Assembly: GCF_025151995.1 (NCBI RefSeq)
Contig: NZ_CP102290.1
Location: forward strand, 248,001 to 312,000
Length of the DNA stretch: 64,000 nt
Source of the DNA: Ruminococcus gauvreauii
GTDB taxonomy: Bacteria; Bacillota; Clostridia; Lachnospirales; Lachnospiraceae
Reading direction: 5' to 3'
Below, in pieces: positions 7,898-16,305 of this stretch. A model generated the notes under the pieces. It worked only from the letters and a program-made list of their open reading frames with translations, had not been told where the DNA came from and ran no database searches. A program made the position numbers and the translations under genes. Position 1 is the first letter of the stretch; every line of letters begins with the position of its first letter.

Positions 7898-9336
7898 CGT
7901 CCACCCGCCTTCCCGCTGTCTCCATTCAGCAAATACGAAGTACCTCCGGCTTTTGTCACCTGAGAAGGGGTTAGTCCGAGTTCCCTGCAGAGAATCTCCA
8001 TCACCTTCGGCATACAGAATCCCGACTGGCATCTGCCCATTCCCGTTCTCGTCCGCCGCTTCACACCGTCCAGAGAGCGCGCGCCCGGTTTTCTTCGGAT
8101 CGCCTCGACGATCTCTCCCTCCGTCACGGTCTCACATCTGCAGATCACATTGCCATACGCCGGATTCTCTTTGATCTTCATGCGGAGTTCTTCTGCACTT
8201 GCCTGCGCAGCCGAAAAGATATTTTTCTGAACCGCTGTAAACTCCTGCTTCTCCCGTGCATTCAAATAGGCCGCCGTCATCCCGGCCAGCTCACACCCTA
8301 TCGCCGGAGCAGCTGACAGCCCCGGTGATTCGATACCCGCAGCGTTGAAAAATCCCGGCGCCCCCTTCGCCTCACCGATCACAAAATCCCCGCCGTCCTC
8401 ATGTGCCCGAAGTCCTGCAAAGGATGTGATGGTCTCGTGAAGCGGCAGGGCTTTGATACCGTCCATGCTTTTTTTTTGCACCTGTGAAAGTCCCTCCGCC
8501 GTCGTGCAGACGGCGTCTCTGTCCGGTACATCCTGCGCTGTCGGCCCCACCAGCAGATTGCCGTGGACGGTGGGCGTGATCAGCACTCCCTTTCCCATCG
8601 GACCGGGCATCTGAAAAATCGTGTGCTGCGTATAAGAACCCGCCCGCTTGTCCAACAGGAGGTATTCCCCGCGGCGCGGCGTAATGCGAAGCTGCTCTTC
8701 ACTCACCATATTGTTGAACACATCCGCATAGATTCCTGCCGCGTTGATCACGCAGCGGGTCCGTATCTTTCCTTTCCCGGTATGCAGGCAGTACCCGTCC
8801 TCCTGTTTATCGATTTGTCTGACGGGACAGTCCATCCAGAACTCCACGCCATTGGTGCAGGCATTCTCCGCAAGCCCCGCCGTCAGCCGAAACGGACAGA
8901 TGATTCCGGCACCCGGCGCCAGCAGCGCTGCCTTTACATCGTCTGCGGCCACAGGGATCATCCTGTGCAGCTCCTCCCCTCTCAGCAGCCGCAGACCAGG
9001 CACGCCATTTTTATACCCCTGCTCCATGAGCCTTACAAGCTCTGCTTCGTTCTGACCTTCCCGGCACAGCACAACTGCGCCGTTCCTTCGAAACGGTATA
9101 TCAAGCTCCTCTGCCAGGACATCCATCTTCCTGTTTCCCAGAACATTCATCCTGGCTTTTAATGTGCCCGGAACGGCATCATAACCTGCATGAACCAGTC
9201 CGCTGTTGGCCTTGGACGTGCCTGTACAGATATCTTCCTCTTTATCCAGCACACAGACATGCAGCCTGTACCGCGACAGCTCCCGCGCCGCTGCACACCC
9301 CGTCACACCCGCACCTATGATTACGGCATCATACAC
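7894..9336 (-). CDS. GlpA-like FAD-dependent glycerol-3-phosphate dehydrogenase with C-terminal [2Fe-2S] (BFD-type) domain
   Basis: About 480 residues. The N-terminus is a DAO-type FAD domain (VIIGAGVTGCAAARELSRY) and the middle matches the GlpA/GlpD oxidase fold. The C-terminus has VICRCETVTEGEIVEA and GRCQSGFC, the four cysteines of a BFD-like [2Fe-2S] domain. With GlpK and the reductase it would oxidise glycerol 3-phosphate to dihydroxyacetone phosphate. Start choice: GTG at 9336 is eight bases after AGGAGG and gives the family-typical start MYDAVIIGAG; the ATG at 9342 lies only two bases from the Shine-Dalgarno sequence. Confidence 0.82.
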   Translation of the reverse strand: MYDAVIIGAGVTGCAAARELSRYRLHVCVLDKEEDICTGTSKANSGLVHAGYDAVPGTLKARMNVLGNRKMDVLAEELDIPFRRNGAVVLCREGQNEAELVRLMEQGYKNGVPGLRLLRGEELHRMIPVAADDVKAALLAPGAGIICPFRLTAGLAENACTNGVEFWMDCPVRQIDKQEDGYCLHTGKGKIRTRCVINAAGIYADVFNNMVSEEQLRITPRRGEYLLLDKRAGSYTQHTIFQMPGPMGKGVLITPTVHGNLLVGPTAQDVPDRDAVCTTAEGLSQVQKKSMDGIKALPLHETITSFAGLRAHEDGGDFVIGEAKGAPGFFNAAGIESPGLSAAPAIGCELAGMTAAYLNAREKQEFTAVQKNIFSAAQASAEELRMKIKENPAYGNVICRCETVTEGEIVEAIRRKPGARSLDGVKRRTRTGMGRCQSGFCMPKVMEILCRELGLTPSQVTKAGGTSYLLNGDSGKAGGR

Positions 9337-9359
9337 AGACATATCCTCCTGTTTTGAAA

Positions 9360-10391
9360 TTACCACTTATTATGTACTTTTTCTGCAAATCCCTGCATGT
9401 GTTCTACTGGTACCCTGGTTCCGTCGTCAAGCACCGCGGTTCCGTCGAAATGTCCGAACACCTGATGCTGGTCACTTAAGATAATCCCTGCAGAAGTTCG
9501 TGCACTCCTGTCCAGAATCGGAGTAAAGGTGAGCGCAAGCCGTCCGTCATCAGACACAATCTTCCACTGCTTCATGTATTCCGTCTGTCCCTCTTCTTCT
9601 CCCGGAATCAGGAAGCGGACGCTCTCCAGTTTATGAGCGCGCCCGTCAAAAAACAGCATGTTTTCCGTAGCGCGGCTGTTATCTCCAAAACCGTAACCCA
9701 GATTAAAACCAAATACGCGGTCTCCCAACAGCGCCTGCGCCGCGCCCCAGTACCAGGTATTATCATATGGCCATACACCGCGTCCCCAGTCCAGCAGCCC
9801 AAAACTGTCCTCCGGCTGAAAATAAAACCTCTGGCTTCCGATTTCCACGATCCCCTTCGCACGCATCCCGATGATCTTCCGGTTATAGTAAAATGCCCTG
9901 GGATTCTCCCGGAACGGAACGGCGATCACCATACTGTCCTCCGGTTCCCGGGTCAGATGGATTTTCATACGGATCGGCAGTCCGTCCTTAAAGTTTTTCA
10001 TCCCTGCAGTCAGAATCCGGCGGTCTTTTTCTTTCACGAATGAAAACTGACATCGGCGGCTGCCAAACCTGACGTCGCCCGCCTCCGAGGAGGACGGCAT
10101 CCCCGTCCTGCCCATCGGAAGCAGAGTCATCGGGCTTACCGTCGTCTCCCTCTTCTGCTCAAAATCAAGAAACGAAATGCTTACCAGCCCCATATAACTG
10201 TTGTCCGCCACCGTGAGCGCAACTCCAAAATGTTCGTTGCAGATCAGATAATAGTCCCATTCTTTGATACGCAGTGTCCCCTGGCGGACTTCAGCCCTCC
10301 TGTATTCTTTCACGGGACACGTAGCATAGCCGGCCTCCTGCAGACATCCGTTATCATCCAGAAGTCTTCCCGGCATCAGCCGTTTCTGCAT
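9360..10391 (-). CDS. DUF2804 family protein
   Basis: A 343-residue protein without signal peptide or membrane helices, rich in tryptophan and aromatic residues (DYYLICNEHFG, LDWGRGVWPYDNTWYWG, FGFNLGYGFGD). It matches my memory of the DUF2804 family, a beta-rich fold of unknown function found in bacteria and fungi, sometimes compared with lipocalin-like lipid-binding proteins. It starts four bases after the carboxypeptidase gene and ends 23 bases before the FAD dehydrogenase gene, so it may be transcribed with the glycerol operon. That fits lipid or ester handling, but this is inference. Confidence 0.75.
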   Translation of the reverse strand: MQKRLMPGRLLDDNGCLQEAGYATCPVKEYRRAEVRQGTLRIKEWDYYLICNEHFGVALTVADNSYMGLVSISFLDFEQKRETTVSPMTLLPMGRTGMPSSSEAGDVRFGSRRCQFSFVKEKDRRILTAGMKNFKDGLPIRMKIHLTREPEDSMVIAVPFRENPRAFYYNRKIIGMRAKGIVEIGSQRFYFQPEDSFGLLDWGRGVWPYDNTWYWGAAQALLGDRVFGFNLGYGFGDNSRATENMLFFDGRAHKLESVRFLIPGEEEGQTEYMKQWKIVSDDGRLALTFTPILDRSARTSAGIILSDQHQVFGHFDGTAVLDDGTRVPVEHMQGFAEKVHNKW

Positions 10392-10395
10392 GACC

Positions 10396-11604
10396 TCACC
10401 CCCTCATCAGATACTTTTGTTTTATTATATCAAAACACCAGATAAAATCAATCTTCTTTACACTGTCATCGGCATACACCGGATATGTTTTCAGAACCTC
10501 CCCATCCAGAAGATATGACACTTTCCCCACCACTGTCCCGGCTTTGACCGGCGCCTGAAGCGCATCCGGCAGACTTTTCTCTACCTGAACCTCCTCATCT
10601 GCACCCAGCAGTACCTTCAGAGACTGCTGCTCCATGTCACAGCGGTAGCTCAGGGGCACCACGGCTTCTTCAGAGAGTCTTCCGCCGTGCTGTCCTTCCA
10701 GTACCTCCAGCTGTGCAGCCGGAAGCTCTCGTATCAAAACATCCTGTATGGAATAATGTTCGAGGCCGTAAGTCATCAGCTTCTTCGTATCTGACCATTT
10801 ATAGCTCTTGTTATTGGGCCACCCGCAGGCGAGAAGTGAGACAATGAATGTTTTGCCATCCTGCTCAAGGGCTCCCACATAACAGTATCCCGCATCTGCC
10901 GTAAATCCCGTCTTTCCGCTTAGTGCGCCCTCCATCATCGACAGAAATGCGTTGTGATTATAGCAGTTATAAATGACCGTCTCTTCCATATTCCAGAAAG
11001 TATACGACGCCGTCTGTGTGATCGCCAGAAATTCCTCCCGTTTGGGGGACTGCATGATACAATACCTCATGATCCTTGCCAGATCCTGCGCCGTTGTCCC
11101 GTGTACTCCCTGTTCATTCTGATCATCCAGACCGTTCGGCGTTATAAAATAGGTGTTTTCACACCCAATCTCCTGAGCCTTCTGATTCATCATACCCGCA
11201 AAATCTTCCACACTCCCTGCGATATGTTCCGCTATCATCACAGCGCTGTCATTGTGTGACTCCAGCATCAGGGAATAGAGAAGGTCATTCAGCCTGAACT
11301 GGTCTCCTTCATGTACCCCGAGATGTACCTTGGGCTGACCTGCCGCGCGTTTTGTCGCTGTCACCGTATCGTCAGGATTACCGTTCTCAAGAGCCAGGAT
11401 GCATGTCATAATCTTCGTTGTACTGGCATTGGGCCGTTTTTCCTCCCCGTCTTTTTCATACAGCACCCGCCCGGAATCGGCATCCATCAGACATGCTGAA
11501 CGGGCATACAGTTCACTGTCCGCCGGCTCTTCCTGTGCATAGACGGCCTGCCCTCCCCAAATGACCGCCAAAAGAACTCCCATCAAAACAATCCTTTTTT
11601 TCAT
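10396..11604 (-). CDS. D-alanyl-D-alanine carboxypeptidase (DacF/PBP5-type)
   Basis: A secreted serine peptidase of about 402 residues with an N-terminal signal peptide (MKKRIVLMGVLLAVIWG). The catalytic motifs are S61-T-T-K64, S116-H-N118 and a KTG box (GKTGFT). A PBP5-type C-terminal beta domain and a hydrophobic tail follow. It removes the terminal D-Ala from peptidoglycan pentapeptides. A GTG three codons upstream is an alternative start; neither has a strong ribosome binding site at ideal distance. A second paralogue lies nearby at 13945-15180. Confidence 0.92.
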   Translation of the reverse strand: MKKRIVLMGVLLAVIWGGQAVYAQEEPADSELYARSACLMDADSGRVLYEKDGEEKRPNASTTKIMTCILALENGNPDDTVTATKRAAGQPKVHLGVHEGDQFRLNDLLYSLMLESHNDSAVMIAEHIAGSVEDFAGMMNQKAQEIGCENTYFITPNGLDDQNEQGVHGTTAQDLARIMRYCIMQSPKREEFLAITQTASYTFWNMEETVIYNCYNHNAFLSMMEGALSGKTGFTADAGYCYVGALEQDGKTFIVSLLACGWPNNKSYKWSDTKKLMTYGLEHYSIQDVLIRELPAAQLEVLEGQHGGRLSEEAVVPLSYRCDMEQQSLKVLLGADEEVQVEKSLPDALQAPVKAGTVVGKVSYLLDGEVLKTYPVYADDSVKKIDFIWCFDIIKQKYLMRG

Positions 11605-11688
11605 GTGATTCACTCATCCGTTTTGTGTATGTCCTCCTTTTATTCTATGAGGAAAAATATAATTTATTATCACCTTCAGGAAATTAAG

Positions 11689-11714
11689 AAAGGGCCCGGC
11701 AAGCCGGACCCTCA
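11689..11714 (-). terminator. Intrinsic terminator after scpB
   Basis: The arms AGGGcCCGGC (11691-11700) and GCCGGaCCCT (11703-11712) form a GC-rich stem, followed on the minus strand by TTCTTAATTT. It lies between scpB and the first carboxypeptidase gene. Confidence 0.75.
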
Positions 11715-11750
11715 CGGACATCTTTCACCGATGACGCAATATGCAGTTAT

Positions 11751-12320
11751 CTAAATATTCAGTTTCAGCTGGACCTCCTCTTCTGCCTCTGCTTTAAAGT
11801 CTTCCAGCTGTACCGGGCTGATGGACGGCAGTTCCTCTGTCGATTCTACTCCGAAACTCCTCAGAAATTCTTCTGTCGTACCCAGCAGGATCGGACGGCC
11901 GGGGGCGTCAAGACGTCCGACCTCCTGTACCAGATTATACTCTACCAGTTTATTGACGGCATGGTCACACTTCACACCGCGGATCTTCTCTATCTCCAGC
12001 CGTGTGACCGGCTGTTTGTACGCAATTATGGACAGCGTCTCCAGCATCACATCCGTCAGCACCGCCTTCTTCGGCTGCAGAGCTATCTGTACCAGGTTAT
12101 CGTAATATTCCTGTTTTGTACACAGCTGATAAGCATTTTCCAGTTCAATGATCTTAATTCCACGGTCTTCCTGCTCGTACCGCAGCATCATGTCGCGAAT
12201 AAGTTTCTGCGTGGTAGCCGCATCGCATCCGATCGCCTTCGCTATCCTGGAAAGTTCTACAGATTCACCCATGGCAAACAAAATTGCTTCAATGGCAGCT
12301 TCCGTATTTTTTATGTTCAT
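11751..12320 (-). CDS. scpB: Segregation and condensation protein B
   Basis: This 189-residue protein has the two winged-helix domains of ScpB (EAAIEAILFAMGESV at the start, then ETLSIIAYKQPVTRLEIEKIRGV). With ScpA and SMC it forms the bacterial condensin needed for chromosome compaction and segregation. Its ATG overlaps the scpA stop by four bases. The length is normal for the family. Confidence 0.97.
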   Translation of the reverse strand: MNIKNTEAAIEAILFAMGESVELSRIAKAIGCDAATTQKLIRDMMLRYEQEDRGIKIIELENAYQLCTKQEYYDNLVQIALQPKKAVLTDVMLETLSIIAYKQPVTRLEIEKIRGVKCDHAVNKLVEYNLVQEVGRLDAPGRPILLGTTEEFLRSFGVESTEELPSISPVQLEDFKAEAEEEVQLKLNI

Positions 12321-13072
12321 GATTCACCAATCCCCACTGTCTCGATCTGTATCTCGTCAAATATATATTCCTGACTGATTCTGATCAGTCCTGTCTTCAT
12401 CAACTCCAATATCGCCAGAAACGTCACCACAACCTGTGTTTTACTGCACTGCCGTTCCAGCAGTTCACGAAAGGAAAACTTCTTACGGCTGCGCGCAAAC
12501 GTCTCCACATATGTCATTTTATCAGGCAGGCTTACCTCCTCCTGTTCTATTCTTCCGAATTTGCTTCGAATCGGATCCAGCTTGTCCTCCTGACGCCGCA
12601 TCACAGACAAAAAGACAGCGTGCAGCTTTTCAAGATTCATATCGCCCACAAGCTCCCTGGTGTCTATCGGAGGCCGGTAGGAAATCACCTCCGCCGGCAT
12701 CGTATTCTTCCTGTAGATACTCCTGGACGCAGCCGCCATCCGCTCTCTCAGTTCATATGACATATACTTGTACATTTTATATTCAAGCAGCTGCTGTACA
12801 AGCTCATCCCGCGGGTCTTCCTCCTCTCCCTCTTCATTGATTTCCTTCGGGAGAAGCATCCGGCATTTGATATCAATCAGCGTGGCCGCCATAACCATGA
12901 ATTCACTCATGATGTTCAGGTCCTGTCTCTGCATCTGACGGATATAGTCCAGATACTGATTGGTAATCTCCACAATCGGTATGTCGTAAATATCTATTTT
13001 ATTCTTATCGATCAAATGCAGCAAAAGGTCCAGCGGACCTTCAAACACCTGCAGTTTTACGGGAATCCCCAT
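12317..13072 (-). CDS. scpA: Segregation and condensation protein A (kleisin)
   Basis: About 251 residues with the kleisin N-terminus VKLQVFEGPLDLLLHLIDKNK and a C-terminal winged helix (FLAILELMKTGLIRISQ). It bridges the SMC heads and binds ScpB. ATG at 13072 has GAGG seven bases upstream; a TTG two codons earlier is open but less likely. It is directly upstream of and coupled to scpB. Confidence 0.97.
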   Translation of the reverse strand: MGIPVKLQVFEGPLDLLLHLIDKNKIDIYDIPIVEITNQYLDYIRQMQRQDLNIMSEFMVMAATLIDIKCRMLLPKEINEEGEEEDPRDELVQQLLEYKMYKYMSYELRERMAAASRSIYRKNTMPAEVISYRPPIDTRELVGDMNLEKLHAVFLSVMRRQEDKLDPIRSKFGRIEQEEVSLPDKMTYVETFARSRKKFSFRELLERQCSKTQVVVTFLAILELMKTGLIRISQEYIFDEIQIETVGIGES

Positions 13073-13089
13073 ATGCAAACCTCTGTTCC

Positions 13090-13887
13090 TTACTTTCTGA
13101 TGTCTACTACGACAAGTTCTCTTGGATTATGCAGCCGAAAAGGTATCGTGTGATCACCGAGCCCTGAGCTCACAATCATGGTTGTGTCCCCTTCTGTATG
13201 GCTTCCATACCCGTACTTCGGAAAAAATGTGAGATCATTTCCGATCAGCGGCCGTCTTTTTCCCATCCGTACGACTCCACCGTGATAATGCCCGGAGAGA
13301 ATCAGATCGGGCTTCCACCTGACATACGTCGGAAAATATTTTGGATAATGAGCAAGCAGAATATTATACGCATCCTCTGCGGGTGCCGGAAAAACATCCG
13401 TTATCTCAGACAGCGGCAGCTCCATATGTGCGAAGCGGTCATAATATTCCCGCTTCAGCTCATACCCGTACAGCGCGACCTTCATGCCTCTGACTGAGAA
13501 TACACTGCTCTCATTTTCCAGCAGTGTCACATGGTTCTCAGTCAATCCCCTGCGGTACGTATCATACATATCGCCGTACGTCTCCGGATAAATACGTAGG
13601 CGATACTCATGGTTCCCGTTTGCCGCATAGACCGGGACCCGGCCGGAAAGATTCCGAATAAATGCCAGCGCGGCATCCATCGGCTGTTCCGGCTTTCCGA
13701 CGATCAGATCCCCCCCGATCAATACGACATCCGGATGCAGTGCCAGTATCTTTTCTGCCAGTCCCCGGTTCCCCTTACCGTACGATACGTTATGCAGGTC
13801 ACTCACAAAAACAAGCCGTATGCTGTCCTCCGCCGATACTGCCTTCCTGCTGTGAATCCCATAGTATTTTATCACGCATTTTGTCAT
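13090..13887 (-). CDS. Calcineurin-like metallophosphoesterase
   Basis: A 265-residue protein with the metallophosphoesterase motifs in order: FVSDLHN, GGDLI, NGNHE, a HYPKY histidine and SGHYHGG. There is no signal peptide or membrane helix in this version, though related proteins (YkuE/YaeI-like) are often membrane-linked. The substrate is unknown. It is followed by scpA after 17 bases and is probably co-transcribed with scpAB. Confidence 0.88.
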   Translation of the reverse strand: MTKCVIKYYGIHSRKAVSAEDSIRLVFVSDLHNVSYGKGNRGLAEKILALHPDVVLIGGDLIVGKPEQPMDAALAFIRNLSGRVPVYAANGNHEYRLRIYPETYGDMYDTYRRGLTENHVTLLENESSVFSVRGMKVALYGYELKREYYDRFAHMELPLSEITDVFPAPAEDAYNILLAHYPKYFPTYVRWKPDLILSGHYHGGVVRMGKRRPLIGNDLTFFPKYGYGSHTEGDTTMIVSSGLGDHTIPFRLHNPRELVVVDIRK

Positions 13888-13944
13888 GGTTGTTTCATTC
13901 CTCTTTTCACATCTTCTCTATACTACAATAAATTTCTGTCAAGT

Positions 13945-15180
13945 TCAAGTTTTTCCTCCGTTTAAGAACCGCATCCATGCCTGATACAGATAATCCGGAT
14001 AGGTTGCTTTTTCTATATCCTCCGTAAACACAAGATTGACGCTTCCAATCTCTTTTCCGTCCAGGTAATACACCGCACGGCCGGCGACGTCGCCCTTCTG
14101 CACCGGCGCCCTGGCATCCGTCTTAAACTGCGTCTCTTTTTCAATATTTTCAGTATTCACACCTTCTGTATCCAGATACCTGAACTCCTCTTCGTACGCA
14201 CAGGCTCCCTCTTTCTCTATTGAAAATGCCACAGGCACCTTGGGAAGCTTTTCCTGATTGTCGTCCACATACAGGCTGCAGATACCAAACCCATAGTTCA
14301 GCATGGTGGCTGCATCCCGGAACCTCGCCTTCACATCCGGCGCCCCCATCACGACAGATATCAGCGTGATGTCATTTCTGGAAGCCACTGCCGACACACA
14401 GTACTTTGCAACGGATGTGCTCCCTGTCTTAAGCCCCACACAGCCGTCATACCCCCTGATCAGCTTGTTTGTGTTTGTCAGCCCGAATTCTTTACTCCCC
14501 TGTCTGGTCACATGAGTAATGTTTTCCATCCAGATTGAAGAATATGTAAGAATTTCCGGATGATTCGTGATAAGCTCCTTTGACATGACCGCGACATCGT
14601 GGGCTGTCGTATAGTGCCCCGCCGAATCGGTCAGGCCGCAGCAGTCCTCAAAGCGTGTATCTTTCAGTCCCAGTTCCTCCGCCTTCTGATTCATCCTCTT
14701 GACGAATTCTTCCTCGCTCCCGGCAATATGCTCTGCCATCACGACCGACGCATCATTCCCCGACGCTATCACAATGCATTTGATCAGCGTCTCCACCGTC
14801 TGTTTCTCTCCCTCTTCCAGAAACACCTGCGATCCCCCCATACTCTTTGCATGGGCGCTCGTGACTGCCTCATCCGTGAGCTTTATGGTTCCCTTCTCCA
14901 GCTCATCAAAAATCAGCAGCAGCGTCATAATCTTCGTGATGCTGGCCGGGCTTCTCTGCTCGTCTGCATTCTTCTCGTAGAGAACCTGACCGGTAGACGA
15001 TTCCATTAAAATAACAGAAGGCGCATCTACCGAAACCGCTTCGCCCTCCGGCTGTGTGCCTTCCTCCTGTGTATTCTGCTCTCCTTCTGATGCCGGTTCC
15101 GCCCATACGGCGTATGTTCCGGACAACAACTGAATCAGCATCAGCATACAGATCAATATGATCCCAATCTTTTTCCTCAT
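13945..15180 (-). CDS. D-alanyl-D-alanine carboxypeptidase (second paralogue)
   Basis: A 411-residue secreted penicillin-binding protein with a signal peptide (MRKKIGIILICMLMLIQLLS), an acidic spacer (SEGEQNTQEEGTQPEGE) and the active-site motifs S80-I-T-K83, SGN (ASGNDAS) and KTGST. A PBP5-type C-terminal domain and terminal amphipathic helix follow. It trims peptidoglycan stem peptides. GGGGGG stands six bases before the ATG. It differs from the first paralogue mainly in the acidic spacer and C-terminus. Confidence 0.92.
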   Translation of the reverse strand: MRKKIGIILICMLMLIQLLSGTYAVWAEPASEGEQNTQEEGTQPEGEAVSVDAPSVILMESSTGQVLYEKNADEQRSPASITKIMTLLLIFDELEKGTIKLTDEAVTSAHAKSMGGSQVFLEEGEKQTVETLIKCIVIASGNDASVVMAEHIAGSEEEFVKRMNQKAEELGLKDTRFEDCCGLTDSAGHYTTAHDVAVMSKELITNHPEILTYSSIWMENITHVTRQGSKEFGLTNTNKLIRGYDGCVGLKTGSTSVAKYCVSAVASRNDITLISVVMGAPDVKARFRDAATMLNYGFGICSLYVDDNQEKLPKVPVAFSIEKEGACAYEEEFRYLDTEGVNTENIEKETQFKTDARAPVQKGDVAGRAVYYLDGKEIGSVNLVFTEDIEKATYPDYLYQAWMRFLNGGKT

Positions 15181-15270
15181 CTTTGTCCCCCCACATCTGT
15201 TCCTTCTCTAATGTACGATGCAAAGCGGATAAATATGATTCCGTTGTAATGAAAAAGTTTCCTGTACGCT

Positions 15271-15298
15271 AAAAAACCGCGGGTCCAGACCCGCGGTT
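15271..15298 (-). terminator. Intrinsic terminator after the CmpB-family gene
   Basis: A perfect 10-bp stem (AACCGCGGGT/ACCCGCGGTT, arms 15275-15284 and 15289-15298) is followed on the minus strand by six T residues. Confidence 0.9.
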
Positions 15299-15315
15299 CG
15301 TATTGTTTCTAATAT

Positions 15316-15897
15316 TTAACGGATACTCCTGATCATCTCTCTGATTTCCGCAATCCCTTCACTCAGAGATCCCTTCTTCGCCGAATACAGGTGCACCAGA
15401 AAATCAAATCCAAACACTATGATCGCAACCGTGCCGACAATCGCACCCGTATTATACGAGTAGCTGTCCACGATCCGAACAACAAATTTCTGCAGGAACG
15501 CAAACATCAGAACTGTGTAGAGCCCCCATGCAAGAGTACTCTCCAGACAGATCAATCCATCAAAATTCAGCGGTTTGTCATGGTAGTCCCACCACACAGC
15601 CCCGAACATATAACGCATCAGATATCCTGTCACCAGTTCCAGAAGTGTTGCCAGAATACATCCGGCAAAATACAGAGCTATGTAATTTCCATCCAACGGT
15701 CTTAAGATAAAGTAGAGCGTCAAAGCCCCAACACCATAAATCGGACAGATCGGACTGCTCATGAATCCCCTGTTCGTCAGCTTGCGGTTACACAGTGACA
15801 TGTAGATAGATTCTACGATCCACCCCATCAGACTGTATATTAAAAACCAATGAATGATATGATATAAATCGGTTCCGAACATCGGTATCGTCCACAT
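15316..15897 (-). CDS. CmpB-family integral membrane protein (putative ABC transporter permease)
   Basis: A 193-residue protein with about five transmembrane helices, including HWFLIYSLMGWIVESIYMS near the N-terminus and the family-typical NRGFMSSPICPIYGVGAL stretch. It matches the CmpB-type family annotated as putative ABC transporter permease, although no ATPase partner is adjacent. Real function is uncertain. It is flanked by terminators on both sides, so it forms a single-gene unit. Confidence 0.75.
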   Translation of the reverse strand: MWTIPMFGTDLYHIIHWFLIYSLMGWIVESIYMSLCNRKLTNRGFMSSPICPIYGVGALTLYFILRPLDGNYIALYFAGCILATLLELVTGYLMRYMFGAVWWDYHDKPLNFDGLICLESTLAWGLYTVLMFAFLQKFVVRIVDSYSYNTGAIVGTVAIIVFGFDFLVHLYSAKKGSLSEGIAEIREMIRSIR

Positions 15898-15945
15898 CGT
15901 ATCTTCTCCCTTCTTCTCTGTTATTTATCTCCCACTCTCTATACT

Positions 15946-15978
15946 AAAAAATCCCTGACGAAACGTCAAGGATTTTTT
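15946..15978. terminator. Bidirectional-looking terminator after rpsU
   Basis: A 15-bp inverted repeat with one G-T pair (arms 15946-15960 and 15964-15978, three-base loop) carries A/T runs at both ends. It lies seven bases past the rpsU stop on the minus strand. Confidence 0.85.
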
Positions 15979-15984
15979 GGCACA

Positions 15985-16161
15985 TTAATTATATTTACGT
16001 TTTCTGGCAGCTTCCGATTTTTTCTTACGACGAACACTTGGTTTCTCGTAATGCTCTCTTTTACGGATCTCCTGCTGAATTCCAGCCTTTGCGCAACTAC
16101 GTTTAAATCTGCGTAAAGCGCTGTCCAGAGTTTCGTTCTCTTTTACGATAACGTTTGACAT
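15985..16161 (-). CDS. rpsU: 30S ribosomal protein S21
   Basis: A 58-residue basic protein read directly from the minus strand (MSNVIVKENETLDSALRRF through to a lysine/arginine-rich end, KKSEAARKRKYN). It matches S21, a small-subunit protein near the anti-Shine-Dalgarno region. AGGTG stands seven bases before the ATG. It has its own promoter, a 5' UTR hairpin and a terminator, so it is an independent unit. Confidence 0.97.
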   Translation of the reverse strand: MSNVIVKENETLDSALRRFKRSCAKAGIQQEIRKREHYEKPSVRRKKKSEAARKRKYN

Positions 16162-16183
16162 AGACTCACACCTAACCTCCCTC

Positions 16184-16210
16184 CAGTTGTAGATTGTGCA
16201 TACACAACTG
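16184..16210 (-). other. Hairpin in the rpsU leader
   Basis: A 7-bp inverted repeat CAGTTGT/ACAACTG (16184-16190 and 16204-16210) with a partly self-complementary loop lies immediately upstream of the rpsU ribosome binding region. Many ribosomal protein leaders carry autoregulatory structures, but no known motif is recognised here. Confidence 0.4.
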
Positions 16211-16239
16211 TTTGGGTATATTTTACTGCACTAATAGTA

Positions 16240-16267
16240 ATTATAACAGATTTTTTCCATACGTCAA
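16240..16267 (-). promoter_or_regulatory. Sigma-A promoter of rpsU
   Basis: On the minus strand TTGACG (16262-16267) and TATAAT (16240-16245) are separated by 16 bp. Confidence 0.8.
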
Positions 16268-16305
16268 CTGCTTTTGATCATTTTCAGAAAAAAATTACCT
16301 TATAT

